Shown piece by piece: positions 20,213 to 30,122 of a stretch of DNA of 64,000 bases. Position numbers and translations under genes: made by a program. The stretch lies in the NCBI GenBank assembly GCA_015655125.1, contig JAATFP010000049.1, forward strand, positions 1 through 64,000. Reading direction: 5' to 3'. Every line of letters starts with the position of its first letter. Within the stretch, counting starts at the first letter, position 1. This DNA is from Chitinophagales bacterium. Lineage in GTDB: Bacteria > Bacteroidota > Bacteroidia > Chitinophagales > Chitinophagaceae. Under the pieces are notes generated by a model that saw only the letters and a program-made list of their open reading frames with translations, did no database searches and was not told the DNA's origin.

Positions 20213-21169
20213 TTAGTTGGAAGCAGTTCTGCTTCCTTCCGTCTGCTGAATATAGGTTTTAACCGCCTTGGTAATGGCTTCTGCGAGTTCCTGTTGTCCC
20301 TTGTCGCTGTTAAGATAACGTTCATCTTCGGGATTATTGATGAACCCGGTTTCCACCAGGATAGCAGGCATATTTGTGGCCTGTAATACCCATATCCCGG
20401 TTTGGCGCTGGTTAACACCGAGCGACTCTCGGCCTGTTTCGGCAATTTCGTCGTTCACAAGCATTGCCAGTTTGCTACTTTTTTCCTGGTATCTTTTAGC
20501 GTAGATCTGTGCCTTGATACGTCCTTCCGGCGTGTTGAAATCAAAATTGCTGTAGGTGGAGTCGGAACTTGTTTCAATTTCAAACTCGCCCTCTTCTTTC
20601 ATGATCGCTTTTAATTTATCTGCCGTTTTGTGTGCAGCGAAAATCCACACACTGGTGCCTTTTCTCGCAAGTGGCAGCTTATAATATTCATATACCGGTT
20701 CGGTAACTTCATAAGGAGTGGATTTTTTCTTTTTCTTTTTTCCTTTTCCGGTGTAAGTAACCTTATAACGTGTGACGGTTTTGGAACCTATCTGCCGGCG
20801 ACCGGTTTTCAACGGCCCCGAATCGGCGTGGATGCAAAGGAAGAGGTCGCCGCCTGCATTGTTGGCAATATCTGCTTTTTCGCGCGGGTTCTGATAAATA
20901 TCGGTAGTGCGGGTTGGAACGATGTTGAGATCCGGTAATTGTTTTTTTAGTTCCGCCACCAGTTTTTTTGAAATGGCCAGCGTAACATCTTTTTCTTTTG
21001 ACCGGAGAGAATTTTCATATTGGCCGGTGGCGCCTACGTCGGTTCCGCCATGACCCGCATCAACAACGATGGTCTTTAATTTTTTAGTAGTTTGTGCAAT
21101 TGAAACAAAATCTGATGTAATAAAAAAGCTCACAAGAGAAAGAATGATCAGTCTTTTTTTATTCAACAT
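20213..21169 (-). CDS. N-acetylmuramoyl-L-alanine amidase
   Basis: KTIVVDAGHGGTDVGATG, CIHADSG, ILVETGFINNPEDERYL. Confidence 0.92.
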   Translation of the reverse strand: MLNKKRLIILSLVSFFITSDFVSIAQTTKKLKTIVVDAGHGGTDVGATGQYENSLRSKEKDVTLAISKKLVAELKKQLPDLNIVPTRTTDIYQNPREKADIANNAGGDLFLCIHADSGPLKTGRRQIGSKTVTRYKVTYTGKGKKKKKKSTPYEVTEPVYEYYKLPLARKGTSVWIFAAHKTADKLKAIMKEEGEFEIETSSDSTYSNFDFNTPEGRIKAQIYAKRYQEKSSKLAMLVNDEIAETGRESLGVNQRQTGIWVLQATNMPAILVETGFINNPEDERYLNSDKGQQELAEAITKAVKTYIQQTEGSRTASN

Positions 21170-21219
21170 ATTTATCCGGGTTTAATGGGTTTTGTTATAA
21201 TGATATAATTTTTTAAAAA

Positions 21220-21252
21220 CTGTCAGCCTGAACTTGTCGAAGGCAGGCAGCA
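21220..21252. repeat. Intergenic hairpin repeat, copy 3 (half unit)
   Basis: CTGTCAGCCTGAACTTGTCGAAGGCAGGCAGCA. Confidence 0.7.
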
Positions 21253-21329
21253 AAATTCGAGTATACTTCACTATAATTCAATAATTAACAATCGGTTTTA
21301 TTTTAAAAGCTATTTTTGCGTTCAAATTT

Positions 21330-24122
21330 ATGAACAACAGAAACAAAGGTAAGGCAAAATATAGTTTAGCTTGGCTATGCGTTCTGCTGTTTGTAATATT
21401 AACTTATTGTACTAGAGGGTTAAATATCAAACACGGCAATTTTCACATTAGTTTAACCGTCAGTGCGTTGGATACGCCTCCCGTGAAAAGGCCGGTGCTT
21501 ACCGATACTACCGGGGTCAGGCTTTTACCGGATGGCTCCATTGCTCCCGCTGTTACTATCAAACCCGCCACTGATTCTTTAAATAAAGCCGGCGATACTT
21601 CGCTTACCGTTAATGTATCCACAGATACCATTATCAAAAACAAGGTCGATAGTTTTCCTTTTCGGATCTCGAAAGATACACTCGAGGGACCCGTTGTCTA
21701 TCATGCTGATGATTCGATGGTGCTGGACGTACCTACAAAAAAAATGTATCTCTACGGGAAGGTTTCCAGTGTAAAGTATACCAACAACGAACTCACTGCT
21801 CCTGAAATTGTTTACGATCAGCAGACCGGACTCGTGAGTGCCCATTTGAAGAGGGACAGTACAGGAAAAGTAATTTCGTTCGTTTCCTACAATCAGGGCG
21901 AAGGGTTTAAATCGGTGATGGACAGTATGGTGCTGAATATGAAAACGTTGAAAGGGATCACCAAAGGAACCTACACACAGCAGGGAGAAATATATGTGCA
22001 GGCCGAAAAGCTGAAGAAAGAAAGCAAGGATGTCTTCTACGCCTACCGGTCAAAATTTACTACTTGTAACCTCGACACCCCGCATTTTGCTTTTGTGAGC
22101 AATAAGATCAAGTTCATTAATCAGAAAATGGCCTTCAGCGGCCCGGTGCACCCGGAATTTGAGGGAGTGCCGGTGCCGATCGTTTTACCTTTCGGCATTT
22201 ACCCGCTTACACAAGGAAGGCATTCGGGTTTGCTGGCGCCAACATTTACCGCGAGTGATCAATATGGTATTGCTTTGCAAAATCTGGGGTATTATAAAGT
22301 GATCAGCCCCAACTGGGATATCATCACGCGCGGAACGATCTATTCGTATGGCGGCTGGGCGGTTAATTTTAATCCACGATATTATAAGCGCTATCATTAC
22401 CAGGGAAACTTATCGCTGGATATCCAGAAATTCAAACCGCTGGATCAGCCTTCTTCCCGCACCGTTTTCCTGAGATGGTCGCATTCGATGGATACGAAAG
22501 CCAGGCCGGGCGTTACCTTTACCGCAAACGTGAGTGCAGGTAGCAGCAAGTACAATTCACAGGTGCCTACGAATTCGCAGTTGAATTACACCAACCAGTT
22601 GCAGTCTTCCATTACTTATCAGAAAGTGTGGAAGGATAAACCTTACAGCATTACCGCAGCAGCTAATCACAACCAGAATACGGGGACGGGATTGATCAAC
22701 CTGAACATCCCTGACGTTGCATTCAGTGTGCAGACGCTGTACCCGTTTCGTCGAAAATCCGATGTGGTGGAATACAAGTGGTACGAGAATATCGGAGTGG
22801 GACTTAACACTACCACAAAAAGCCTGTCGTATTTTTATGATACTGCAAAAAATATCAGCCAGCAACTGAAAGACAATTTTCAATGGGGCGCGCGTCACTC
22901 TGTGCCGATCACTTTGTCTTTGCCGCCGATGGGCGTGTTCCAGGTGTCGCCGGGTATCAGTTATTCCGAAACCTGGTACATGGAAAAGTTGCGCCAAAAA
23001 TGGAACCCCTATACTTATAAGCTGGATACTACCGCTGAAAAAGGCTTTTATACTGCGCGCGAAATGTCTTTCAGCCTTGGCGCGTCCACCCGTATTTTCG
23101 GAATGTATACCTTTAAGAAAAACGCAAAGGTTCAGGCGATCCGCCATGAGATCCGCCCGAGTTTATCGGTAAGCTATAAACCTGATCTTGCAAAAGACAG
23201 CTATTTTAAAGAGCGTTCCAATTTTGCGGGCGACTCCACCTATTATAGTTATTATTCGCGCAGCATCTATGGAACTTATTCGCGCGGTGAATTTGGTGGA
23301 TTGAGTTTTAGCCTCGATAATAACATATCCATGAAAGTGCGAAACAGGAAAGATACGAGCAATGGCGGCATGAAGAAGATAACGCTGATAGACGGGTTGC
23401 GTCTCGATGGATCGTACAACTTCCTGGCAGATTCTTTCAAATTGAGTCCGCTTTCTCTTTCGGCACGGAGTAATCTATTTGACAAAATCAGCATTACTGC
23501 AAGTGCCACGTTGGATCCATACCTTCGAAACGATACGGGCAGGGTAGTGGATAAACTGATCTGGTCAAAAACACCGCTTTCGCTTGGAAAAATAAGCTCG
23601 GGAAATATTTCTATACAAAGCAGTTTTAAAGGTGGTGATAAATCCAAGCAGACCGACTCGCAGCTTTCCAACGAATCTATTTTACAGCAAAATGCATTGA
23701 ATACGGGAATGGCGCTCAACGAGTATGAGCAGGAGGCAGCTTATATCCGCAACAATCCCGGCGAGTTTGTAGACTTCAGCATTCCGTGGACCATCGACTT
23801 CGGATACTCCCTTCGGTTCAGCAGGATATATCGGTACAGGAGCAACCATTCAAACATCAGTATCAGTCATGATGCTAATTTCAACGCTTCCGTTAATCTC
23901 TCGCCTAAATGGAAACTGGGCGTAAACGGCTCGTATAATTTCACGTCGAGATCATTGGAAATGGTAACGATGTATCTCTCCAGGGAAATGCATTGCTGGC
24001 AAATGACGATCAACATATCGAGATCGGATGCGGCCCGTTACTTTACCATCAACATCAGTCCGAAATCCGCCATGCTGCGCGATCTGAAGGTTAACCGCAC
24101 CAGGTACTTTATTGGTAATTAG
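21330..24122 (+). CDS. lptD: LptD-like outer-membrane LPS assembly protein
   Basis: 930 aa; OstA-like N-terminus, then IVLPFGIYPLTQGRHSGLLAPTF and a large beta-barrel region. Confidence 0.85.
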   Translation: MNNRNKGKAKYSLAWLCVLLFVILTYCTRGLNIKHGNFHISLTVSALDTPPVKRPVLTDTTGVRLLPDGSIAPAVTIKPATDSLNKAGDTSLTVNVSTDTIIKNKVDSFPFRISKDTLEGPVVYHADDSMVLDVPTKKMYLYGKVSSVKYTNNELTAPEIVYDQQTGLVSAHLKRDSTGKVISFVSYNQGEGFKSVMDSMVLNMKTLKGITKGTYTQQGEIYVQAEKLKKESKDVFYAYRSKFTTCNLDTPHFAFVSNKIKFINQKMAFSGPVHPEFEGVPVPIVLPFGIYPLTQGRHSGLLAPTFTASDQYGIALQNLGYYKVISPNWDIITRGTIYSYGGWAVNFNPRYYKRYHYQGNLSLDIQKFKPLDQPSSRTVFLRWSHSMDTKARPGVTFTANVSAGSSKYNSQVPTNSQLNYTNQLQSSITYQKVWKDKPYSITAAANHNQNTGTGLINLNIPDVAFSVQTLYPFRRKSDVVEYKWYENIGVGLNTTTKSLSYFYDTAKNISQQLKDNFQWGARHSVPITLSLPPMGVFQVSPGISYSETWYMEKLRQKWNPYTYKLDTTAEKGFYTAREMSFSLGASTRIFGMYTFKKNAKVQAIRHEIRPSLSVSYKPDLAKDSYFKERSNFAGDSTYYSYYSRSIYGTYSRGEFGGLSFSLDNNISMKVRNRKDTSNGGMKKITLIDGLRLDGSYNFLADSFKLSPLSLSARSNLFDKISITASATLDPYLRNDTGRVVDKLIWSKTPLSLGKISSGNISIQSSFKGGDKSKQTDSQLSNESILQQNALNTGMALNEYEQEAAYIRNNPGEFVDFSIPWTIDFGYSLRFSRIYRYRSNHSNISISHDANFNASVNLSPKWKLGVNGSYNFTSRSLEMVTMYLSREMHCWQMTINISRSDAARYFTINISPKSAMLRDLKVNRTRYFIGN

Positions 24123-24455
24123 GCAGAGGATAGTTTTTTTATCTACACTTTTCTTGCATGTTTCTACAAGTTCAATATCACAGAACCATCCATGCTCCCA
24201 ACTTTTCTAAATTTTACTACTTCACATTCCAAATCTTCTGGGGTAGTTGGAGCATCTTATAAATTTTCTGCAATACAAGGATATTTATACAAATACAACC
24301 TACACGAGTGTGCGTGCAGAAAACACAGCTATAGTCCTATTAAAATAGTAGGTACCATTCTGAGATATGAATTTCCCCCGAACATATATTACCATTACCA
24401 GCAAATTTTTATCATTTGGGCTGGTATTGCAGGGGATTTCTCAGGGTTTAACTTT

Positions 24456-25196
24456 CTAACGGCTCTTCTCAACGTATATATCCCGCATCATAACAAATAC
24501 TTTTTCATTCAGGGTCCTGGCATTCAGTCCTTCAGAAGGAACAGGGGGAAGGAAGCTCATCGTGAGCCGCGTTGGCAGAAGATAAAATGTTTTGTTGATC
24601 GGCATGGCTTTTTTTGTACCGGTAATAACGCATGGCAATACCGCTTTTTGGGTATCTACGGCAAGTTTGAATGCACCATCATAAAATTTTTTCATCGGTT
24701 CATTGGTCCTGTTGCGCGTTCCTTCAGGATAGATGCACATGTGCATTCCCATGCGAAGCACACGCTTCATCGATTCGAAACTTTTAACGCGGCTATGCTC
24801 ACTTTTGCGGTCGACCAATACAGAGCCTTTCTTGTAAAAGAACCCGAAGAGCGGCGCTTTTGCGAAAGATTTTTTAGCGATCGTCTTGTTGGCACCCGGT
24901 ACGTAAGGGGCCGACAGTGGCACGTCCAGCAATGCATTGTGGTTAAATACCACAATATAGTTTTGCCCCGCTGCAAAATTTTCCCTCCCGGTGATAGTTA
25001 CCGGACAGCCAATCAGCTGCAACCATACGTTCATCCATATTCTTGAAATAAAGATGAAATATTTTTGTCCCTTTACAGGATCCTTAAAAAGATGCGCAAA
25101 CATGGACGGAATAAAAATCATAAGGAAAGTGATGATGAAAGTAACCAGTCCCCATGCGGCCCAGATGCGGGCGAAAATATTCTTTATTGCAGTCAT
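24456..25196 (-). CDS. 1-acyl-sn-glycerol-3-phosphate acyltransferase (PlsC family)
   Basis: VVFNHNALLDVPLS (degenerate NHxxxxD) and YPEGTRNRTNEPMKKFYDGAFKLA. Confidence 0.85.
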   Translation of the reverse strand: MTAIKNIFARIWAAWGLVTFIITFLMIFIPSMFAHLFKDPVKGQKYFIFISRIWMNVWLQLIGCPVTITGRENFAAGQNYIVVFNHNALLDVPLSAPYVPGANKTIAKKSFAKAPLFGFFYKKGSVLVDRKSEHSRVKSFESMKRVLRMGMHMCIYPEGTRNRTNEPMKKFYDGAFKLAVDTQKAVLPCVITGTKKAMPINKTFYLLPTRLTMSFLPPVPSEGLNARTLNEKVFVMMRDIYVEKSR

Positions 25197-25346
25197 AATA
25201 ATTTAAAGAGTAAAGATATCTATGATGTATGATCTTTGATCTCGTCTAAAAGTTTAGCCCCAGTGATATAGCGAATGATTTTTCGTAAAAAAGATCACAG
25301 ATCATACATCATCCATCACAGATTACAGATCATCCCATCACAGCCG

Positions 25347-26030
25347 TTAAGGTGTTAGCAATTTCCAGTCGATCGGTTCCTTTCCGTCTTTCATCAGCAG
25401 TTCATTCGTTTTCGAAAAGTGCTTGCTGCCAAAAAAACCTTTGTCCGCAGAAAAAGGCGAAGGATGCGCCGCCTTCAACACATGATGTTTTGTTTCATCA
25501 ATAAGCGCCTGTTTTTCCTGCGCAAATTTTCCCCACAATAAAAAAACAATGCCTTCTTTTTGGTCGGAAATCGTTTGTATGACGGCATCGGTAAATTCGG
25601 CCCAGCCGTATTTTGCATGACTGAATGGTTCGCCTGCACGCACCGTTAGTGCTGCATTTAACAGCAAAACGCCTTGCTGCGCCCATGAGGTAAGATTGCC
25701 GTAATTTACCGGCACGTCTATGCCGATATCGTTATGGATTTCTTTAAAAATATTAACCAGCGATGGGGGCGGTTTGATTCCATTCTGTACAGAAAAACTT
25801 AGTCCGTGTGCCTGTCCGGCACCATGATAGGGATCCTGTCCGATGATCACCACTTTCACCTTGTCAAACGGTGTTTGGTTAAACGCGTTGAAAATTAGCG
25901 GGCCCGGCGGATAGATCGTTTTCTGTAACGCTTTTTCTGTTTTTAAAAAAGTGACGATCTGCTGAAAATAAGGTTTGCCGAATTCGTCTTTCAACGCTTC
26001 CTTCCAGGATGAATGGATCTGTACGTCCAT
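25347..26030 (-). CDS. ung: Uracil-DNA glycosylase
   Basis: VVIIGQDPYHGAGQAHGLSFSV, AAHPSPFSA. Confidence 0.96.
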   Translation of the reverse strand: MDVQIHSSWKEALKDEFGKPYFQQIVTFLKTEKALQKTIYPPGPLIFNAFNQTPFDKVKVVIIGQDPYHGAGQAHGLSFSVQNGIKPPPSLVNIFKEIHNDIGIDVPVNYGNLTSWAQQGVLLLNAALTVRAGEPFSHAKYGWAEFTDAVIQTISDQKEGIVFLLWGKFAQEKQALIDETKHHVLKAAHPSPFSADKGFFGSKHFSKTNELLMKDGKEPIDWKLLTP

Positions 26031-26126
26031 AGATGATTTTTTTTGAGTGATGCAATATACATAAAATGATACTGGATACTCAATGTCGGATAAAGGATCC
26101 TTGATACTTGACTCCTGGTCCCGACA

Positions 26127-26187
26127 CTGTCAGCCTGAGCTTGTAGAAGGCCTCGTTATGATGCGTTCGACAAGCTCAGGCTGACAG
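26127..26187. repeat. Intergenic hairpin repeat, copy 4 (near-perfect palindrome)
   Basis: CTGTCAGCCTGAGCTTGT-AGAAGG ... GTTCG-ACAAGCTCAGGCTGACAG. Confidence 0.85.
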
Positions 26188-26272
26188 CAATTAAGAATTC
26201 CGTACTAAGGATCCAGCGTCCAATATCCAGTATTTAGTATCTTGTAAATCCTTTCATCATCAACCAGTCGCC

Positions 26273-28111
26273 ATGCCATCAACAACATTCTGCAAAAAAA
26301 TGATCTTCTTTATTTGCCTGAATTTTTCTTTGTTCTCAACACCTGTTTTTGCGCAAACAACTATCCAGAATATTTATGGACGAAATATATTGAGTCTTAA
26401 CGGCCGATGGAACTACATCATCGATCCTTACGAAACCGGTTTTTATGATTATCGCCGCCAGCCTTTTGATCAGTCGGCTTCCGGCAAGGGCGGTTATTAT
26501 GATGATCGAAAACAAACCGGTAAAGGCGAATTGCTGGAATACGATTTCGATCTTTCACCCACCATGAAAATTCCGGGCGACTGGAACTCGCAGGCGGAAA
26601 AACTGCAATTATATGAAGGAACGATCTGGCTGCGCCGGAAATTTACCGCCGATCCGCAGGCAGGGAAAAAGTACCTGCTTTATTTTGGAGCCGTTAATTA
26701 CGAGGCGCATGTTTATTTAAATGGGAAAAAACTTGGTACCCACAAAGGCGGGTTCACACCTTTTCAATTTGATGTGACGGACAAGTTGATAAAGGGACAG
26801 AATAGTGTTGTTGTAAAAGCCGATAATACGAGACATGCCGAAGAGATCCCTACGGTAAATACTGATTGGTGGAACTATGGTGGCATCACGCGTGATGTGC
26901 TGCTGGCGGAATTGCATGCGGCCTACATCTCCGACTATAAAATTCAATTGGCAAAAGGCAATCTTAAGAAAATCGAAGGTTATGTGCAACTTGCCGGTCC
27001 TTTTAAAGGGCAAAATATACAGATCAATATCCCCGAAGCGGGCATTTCGCAGGTGATTCAGACGGATAGTACCGGTCGTGCGCCGGTTAATTTACCCCTA
27101 CATAAAATGCGTTATTGGAGCCCTGAGGATCCGAAATTATATGCGGTAGAAATAATTGCGGCAACTGATAAAGTAACCGACCGCATTGGTTTTCGGACAA
27201 TAGAAACGAAAGGGCAGGATATTTTGTTAAATGGCAAACCCGTTTTTCTGCGCGGCATTTCGATGCATGATGAAAATCCGCTGATCCCGGGCCGTCTGCG
27301 CAGCGAAGGCGATATGCGGATGTTGTTGCAATGGGCAAAAGAAATGAATTGTAATTACGTGCGGTTGGCGCATTACCCGCACAACGAAACCATGATAAAA
27401 CTGGCCGACGAAATGGGGCTGCTTGTATGGGCGGAAGTGCCGGTATACTGGACAATCTCGTGGCAGAATGAAAGTACTTACAACAATGCGCAGCAGCAAC
27501 TCACCGACCTGGTAACCCGCGATAAAAATCGTGCGAGTGTAATCGTTTGGTCGGTCGGTAACGAAACGCCGGTCAGCGAATCCCGCAATATTTTTATGGG
27601 CAAACTGGCCGCGGTTGCGCACTCGCTGGATAGTACAAGATTGGTGGCGGCAGCGTTGGAAGTGCATCGCAAGGGCAATGATATTGTGATTGAAGATCCG
27701 CTCGGCGATCAACTCGATCTCGTGAGTTTTAACGAATACGCCGGCTGGTACTGGAGCGATCCGGAAGGAATGCTGGATTATACATTTAATGTAAAATTCA
27801 ATAAGCCTGTTGTGATCACTGAATTTGGTGCCGACGCATTGAGTGGCTTTCATGCCGACGCGGCCACGCGGTGGAGCGAAGAATACCAGGAATTGCTGTA
27901 TAAAAATCAATTCCGGATGCTTGGTAACATCAGTGGATTGCGGGGAATGACACCCTGGATACTGGTGGATTTCCGTTCGCCGCGCCGGCCGCATCCAGTG
28001 TACCAGGACTTCTGGAACAGGAAGGGACTCATTTCTGAAACAGGAAAGAAGAAGATGGCATTTTACACGTTGAAGAATTATTACGATAGTGTAATGTTGA
28101 GGTACAAGTAA
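26273..28111 (+). CDS. Glycoside hydrolase family 2 (beta-glucuronidase-like), secreted
   Basis: Signal peptide; NGRWNYIIDPY, ITRDVLL, VWSVGNETPVS (acid/base), VVITEFGADAL (nucleophile). Confidence 0.9.
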   Translation: MPSTTFCKKMIFFICLNFSLFSTPVFAQTTIQNIYGRNILSLNGRWNYIIDPYETGFYDYRRQPFDQSASGKGGYYDDRKQTGKGELLEYDFDLSPTMKIPGDWNSQAEKLQLYEGTIWLRRKFTADPQAGKKYLLYFGAVNYEAHVYLNGKKLGTHKGGFTPFQFDVTDKLIKGQNSVVVKADNTRHAEEIPTVNTDWWNYGGITRDVLLAELHAAYISDYKIQLAKGNLKKIEGYVQLAGPFKGQNIQINIPEAGISQVIQTDSTGRAPVNLPLHKMRYWSPEDPKLYAVEIIAATDKVTDRIGFRTIETKGQDILLNGKPVFLRGISMHDENPLIPGRLRSEGDMRMLLQWAKEMNCNYVRLAHYPHNETMIKLADEMGLLVWAEVPVYWTISWQNESTYNNAQQQLTDLVTRDKNRASVIVWSVGNETPVSESRNIFMGKLAAVAHSLDSTRLVAAALEVHRKGNDIVIEDPLGDQLDLVSFNEYAGWYWSDPEGMLDYTFNVKFNKPVVITEFGADALSGFHADAATRWSEEYQELLYKNQFRMLGNISGLRGMTPWILVDFRSPRRPHPVYQDFWNRKGLISETGKKKMAFYTLKNYYDSVMLRYK

Positions 28112-28150
28112 CTGCAGAGGGAAAAACTTTAAGGTTCAAACTTCTAATCC

Positions 28151-28197
28151 ATCAGTTTCGGCTTGCCGAAGACGGTTTGCGGAGGAAATCTGAGAAT
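28151..28197. repeat. Degenerate intergenic hairpin repeat, copy 5
   Basis: ATCAGTTTCGGCTTGCCGAAGACGGTTTGCGGAGGAAATC. Confidence 0.5.
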
Positions 28198-28248
28198 CCG
28201 GTGGCTCAACGCGTTACGGCTATCTATGATATCATTAAATCCAAATAA

Positions 28249-28272
28249 AAATCCCGCTAATGGCGGGATTTC
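28249..28272 (-). terminator. Terminator downstream of tRNA-Arg
   Basis: ATCCCGC-TAATG-GCGGGAT; T-run on the minus strand. Confidence 0.7.
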
Positions 28273-28275
28273 AAG

Positions 28276-28349
<74 letters not shown>

Positions 28350-28425
28350 TCACTTTTGGGCTGCAAATATATAGGTTTATTTTTTCAGCGCGATATAAAT
28401 TCTGCATTATTATTACTATATTTAA

Positions 28426-28459
28426 TTGAAATAAAAAAATAAACTTATTTATATCTTTG
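28426..28459 (+). promoter_or_regulatory. Putative Bacteroidota promoter for the OmpA-family gene
   Basis: TTG at 28426-28428 and exact TAnnTTTG match TATCTTTG at 28452-28459. Confidence 0.55.
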
Positions 28460-28569
28460 TTAAAGAATTGCTTGATTGGTATGCAATTAGGCGTTACATT
28501 TGCCAAAAGGGATTTAATTTAACTCTATAAAACACTTTAAAAGAAAAATTTAAATTAAAATTAGCGTTT

Positions 28570-29901
28570 ATGAAACAAAAAATTGCGTTGGTATTAACGT
28601 TAGTGGCTTTCACTCTGGGAGCAGCCGCACAAAGTGACAGATACAGTTCTTCCAAGAAAGGAAGCCTGGTTGGCATTCACTTTAATGCTCTGGATGTGAC
28701 TACGCCAGTGACCTGGAAAAACTCTTCTTCAAACAGAACATTTACAAAATTGAAAGATCTTGATTTTGGTTTTGGTGTTTCATATTGGAAAGGGCTTACA
28801 AAGACCATCGACTTCTCTACAAAGTTCAACATGATGTTGCATGACTATGCAGCAATCGATAGAAACGAATATACTACCGACAAAGAGGTTGGCCTTGAAT
28901 TGGAACCAACCTTAAACATTCGTCCTTATGGTGATAATAGCCTGATCGCTCCGTTTCTTACTGTTGGTGTTGGCGGTGGATATTATACAGGTAAATTCGG
29001 TGCATATTTACCAGCCGGTGTTGGCGTTCAGTTGAACCTGCAAAGCCAGACTTACGTATTGGTTCAGGCCCAATATCGTTGGTCTTTAACCGATGATAAA
29101 TTAAAAGACGCTCTTTTCTATTCTTTAGGTGTAGCTCAAAATATCGGTAAAGCAAAACCAAAAGTAACTCCACCACCACCACCACCGGTTGTTTTGGATC
29201 GTGATGGAGATGGTGTGTTGGATGCTGATGACAAATGCCCTGATACTCCAGGTTTGGCTGCTTTACAAGGTTGTCCTGACCGTGATGGTGATGGCATCGC
29301 TGATGGTGATGATAAATGTCCTGATGTTGTAGGTATCGCTAAATATCAAGGTTGTCCTATTCCTGATACTGATGGTGACGGAATCAATGACGAAGAAGAT
29401 AAATGCCCTGCTGTAAAAGGTTTCGCACGTTATCAAGGTTGCCCTATCCCTGATACTGATGGTGACGGTGTAAACGATGAAGAAGATAAATGCCCTTCAC
29501 GTCCTGGTCCTGCAAGCAATCAAGGTTGTCCGGAAATTGCTAAAGAAGTAATTGAAAAAATAAACTTCGCTGCGAAAAATGTATTCTTCGCTACAGGTAG
29601 CTATAAATTGCTTGCTAAGTCTAACAAATCCCTTGATGCAGTAGTTGCATTATTGAAAGCTGACGAATCATTGATGATCGATATCGATGGCCACACAGAT
29701 TCTCAGGGTTCCGACGAAAGCAACCAGGTTCTTTCTGATAACCGCGCAGGTGCAGTGAAAAATTATCTCATTGCAAAAGGTATCGACGCCAGCCGTTTGA
29801 AATCTACAGGTTATGGTGAAACTAAACCGGTAGCTGATAACAAAACTGCTGCAGGTCGCGCTAAGAACAGAAGAACTGAAATGACTGTCCGTAACTTCTA
29901 A
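28570..29901 (+). CDS. OmpA-family outer-membrane protein with thrombospondin type 3-like Ca-binding repeats
   Basis: DRDGDGVLDADDKCPDTPG repeats; C-terminal IDGHTDSQGSDESNQVLSDNRAGAVKNYL...NRRTEMTVRNF. Confidence 0.92.
   Translation: MKQKIALVLTLVAFTLGAAAQSDRYSSSKKGSLVGIHFNALDVTTPVTWKNSSSNRTFTKLKDLDFGFGVSYWKGLTKTIDFSTKFNMMLHDYAAIDRNEYTTDKEVGLELEPTLNIRPYGDNSLIAPFLTVGVGGGYYTGKFGAYLPAGVGVQLNLQSQTYVLVQAQYRWSLTDDKLKDALFYSLGVAQNIGKAKPKVTPPPPPPVVLDRDGDGVLDADDKCPDTPGLAALQGCPDRDGDGIADGDDKCPDVVGIAKYQGCPIPDTDGDGINDEEDKCPAVKGFARYQGCPIPDTDGDGVNDEEDKCPSRPGPASNQGCPEIAKEVIEKINFAAKNVFFATGSYKLLAKSNKSLDAVVALLKADESLMIDIDGHTDSQGSDESNQVLSDNRAGAVKNYLIAKGIDASRLKSTGYGETKPVADNKTAAGRAKNRRTEMTVRNF
29197..29535 (+). repeat. 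In-frame tandem repeats encoding four DxDGDGxxDxDDKCP units
   Basis: Repeated GATGGTGATGG...GATAAATGCCCTG...CAAGGTTGTCCT units. Confidence 0.85.
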
Positions 29902-29969
29902 GAAGTGAATGATCAATAGCGAAATCTTTCAAAAGAATTAGCGTTTGACAGTTCTGAAAAATAAAAAGA

Positions 29970-30000
29970 AAAGCCCTCCGGATTATCGGAGGGCTTTTTC
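29970..30000 (+). terminator. Terminator downstream of the OmpA-family gene
   Basis: AAAGCCCTCCG-GATTA-TCGGAGGGCTTTTTC. Confidence 0.85.
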
Positions 30001-30021
30001 GTATACTACGTGCATTATAGT

Positions 30022-30061
30022 AAAAAAGAAGCCCGGACAAATCGATTATCCGGGCTTCTTA
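30022..30061 (-). terminator. Terminator of the mqnE transcript
   Basis: AGAAGCCCGGA...TCCGGGCTTCT with a T-run on the minus strand. Confidence 0.8.
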
Positions 30062-30122
30062 AATCTTTATGCTTTTTCAAAGATTTTTACTTTTGAAGTT
30101 TTACTATTGGCTATTCACCTGT

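Noticed and set aside
24192-25046. 284-aa plus-strand ORF
   Set aside because: Mostly antisense to the PlsC-like acyltransferase gene; composition is low-confidence and no motif is recognisable
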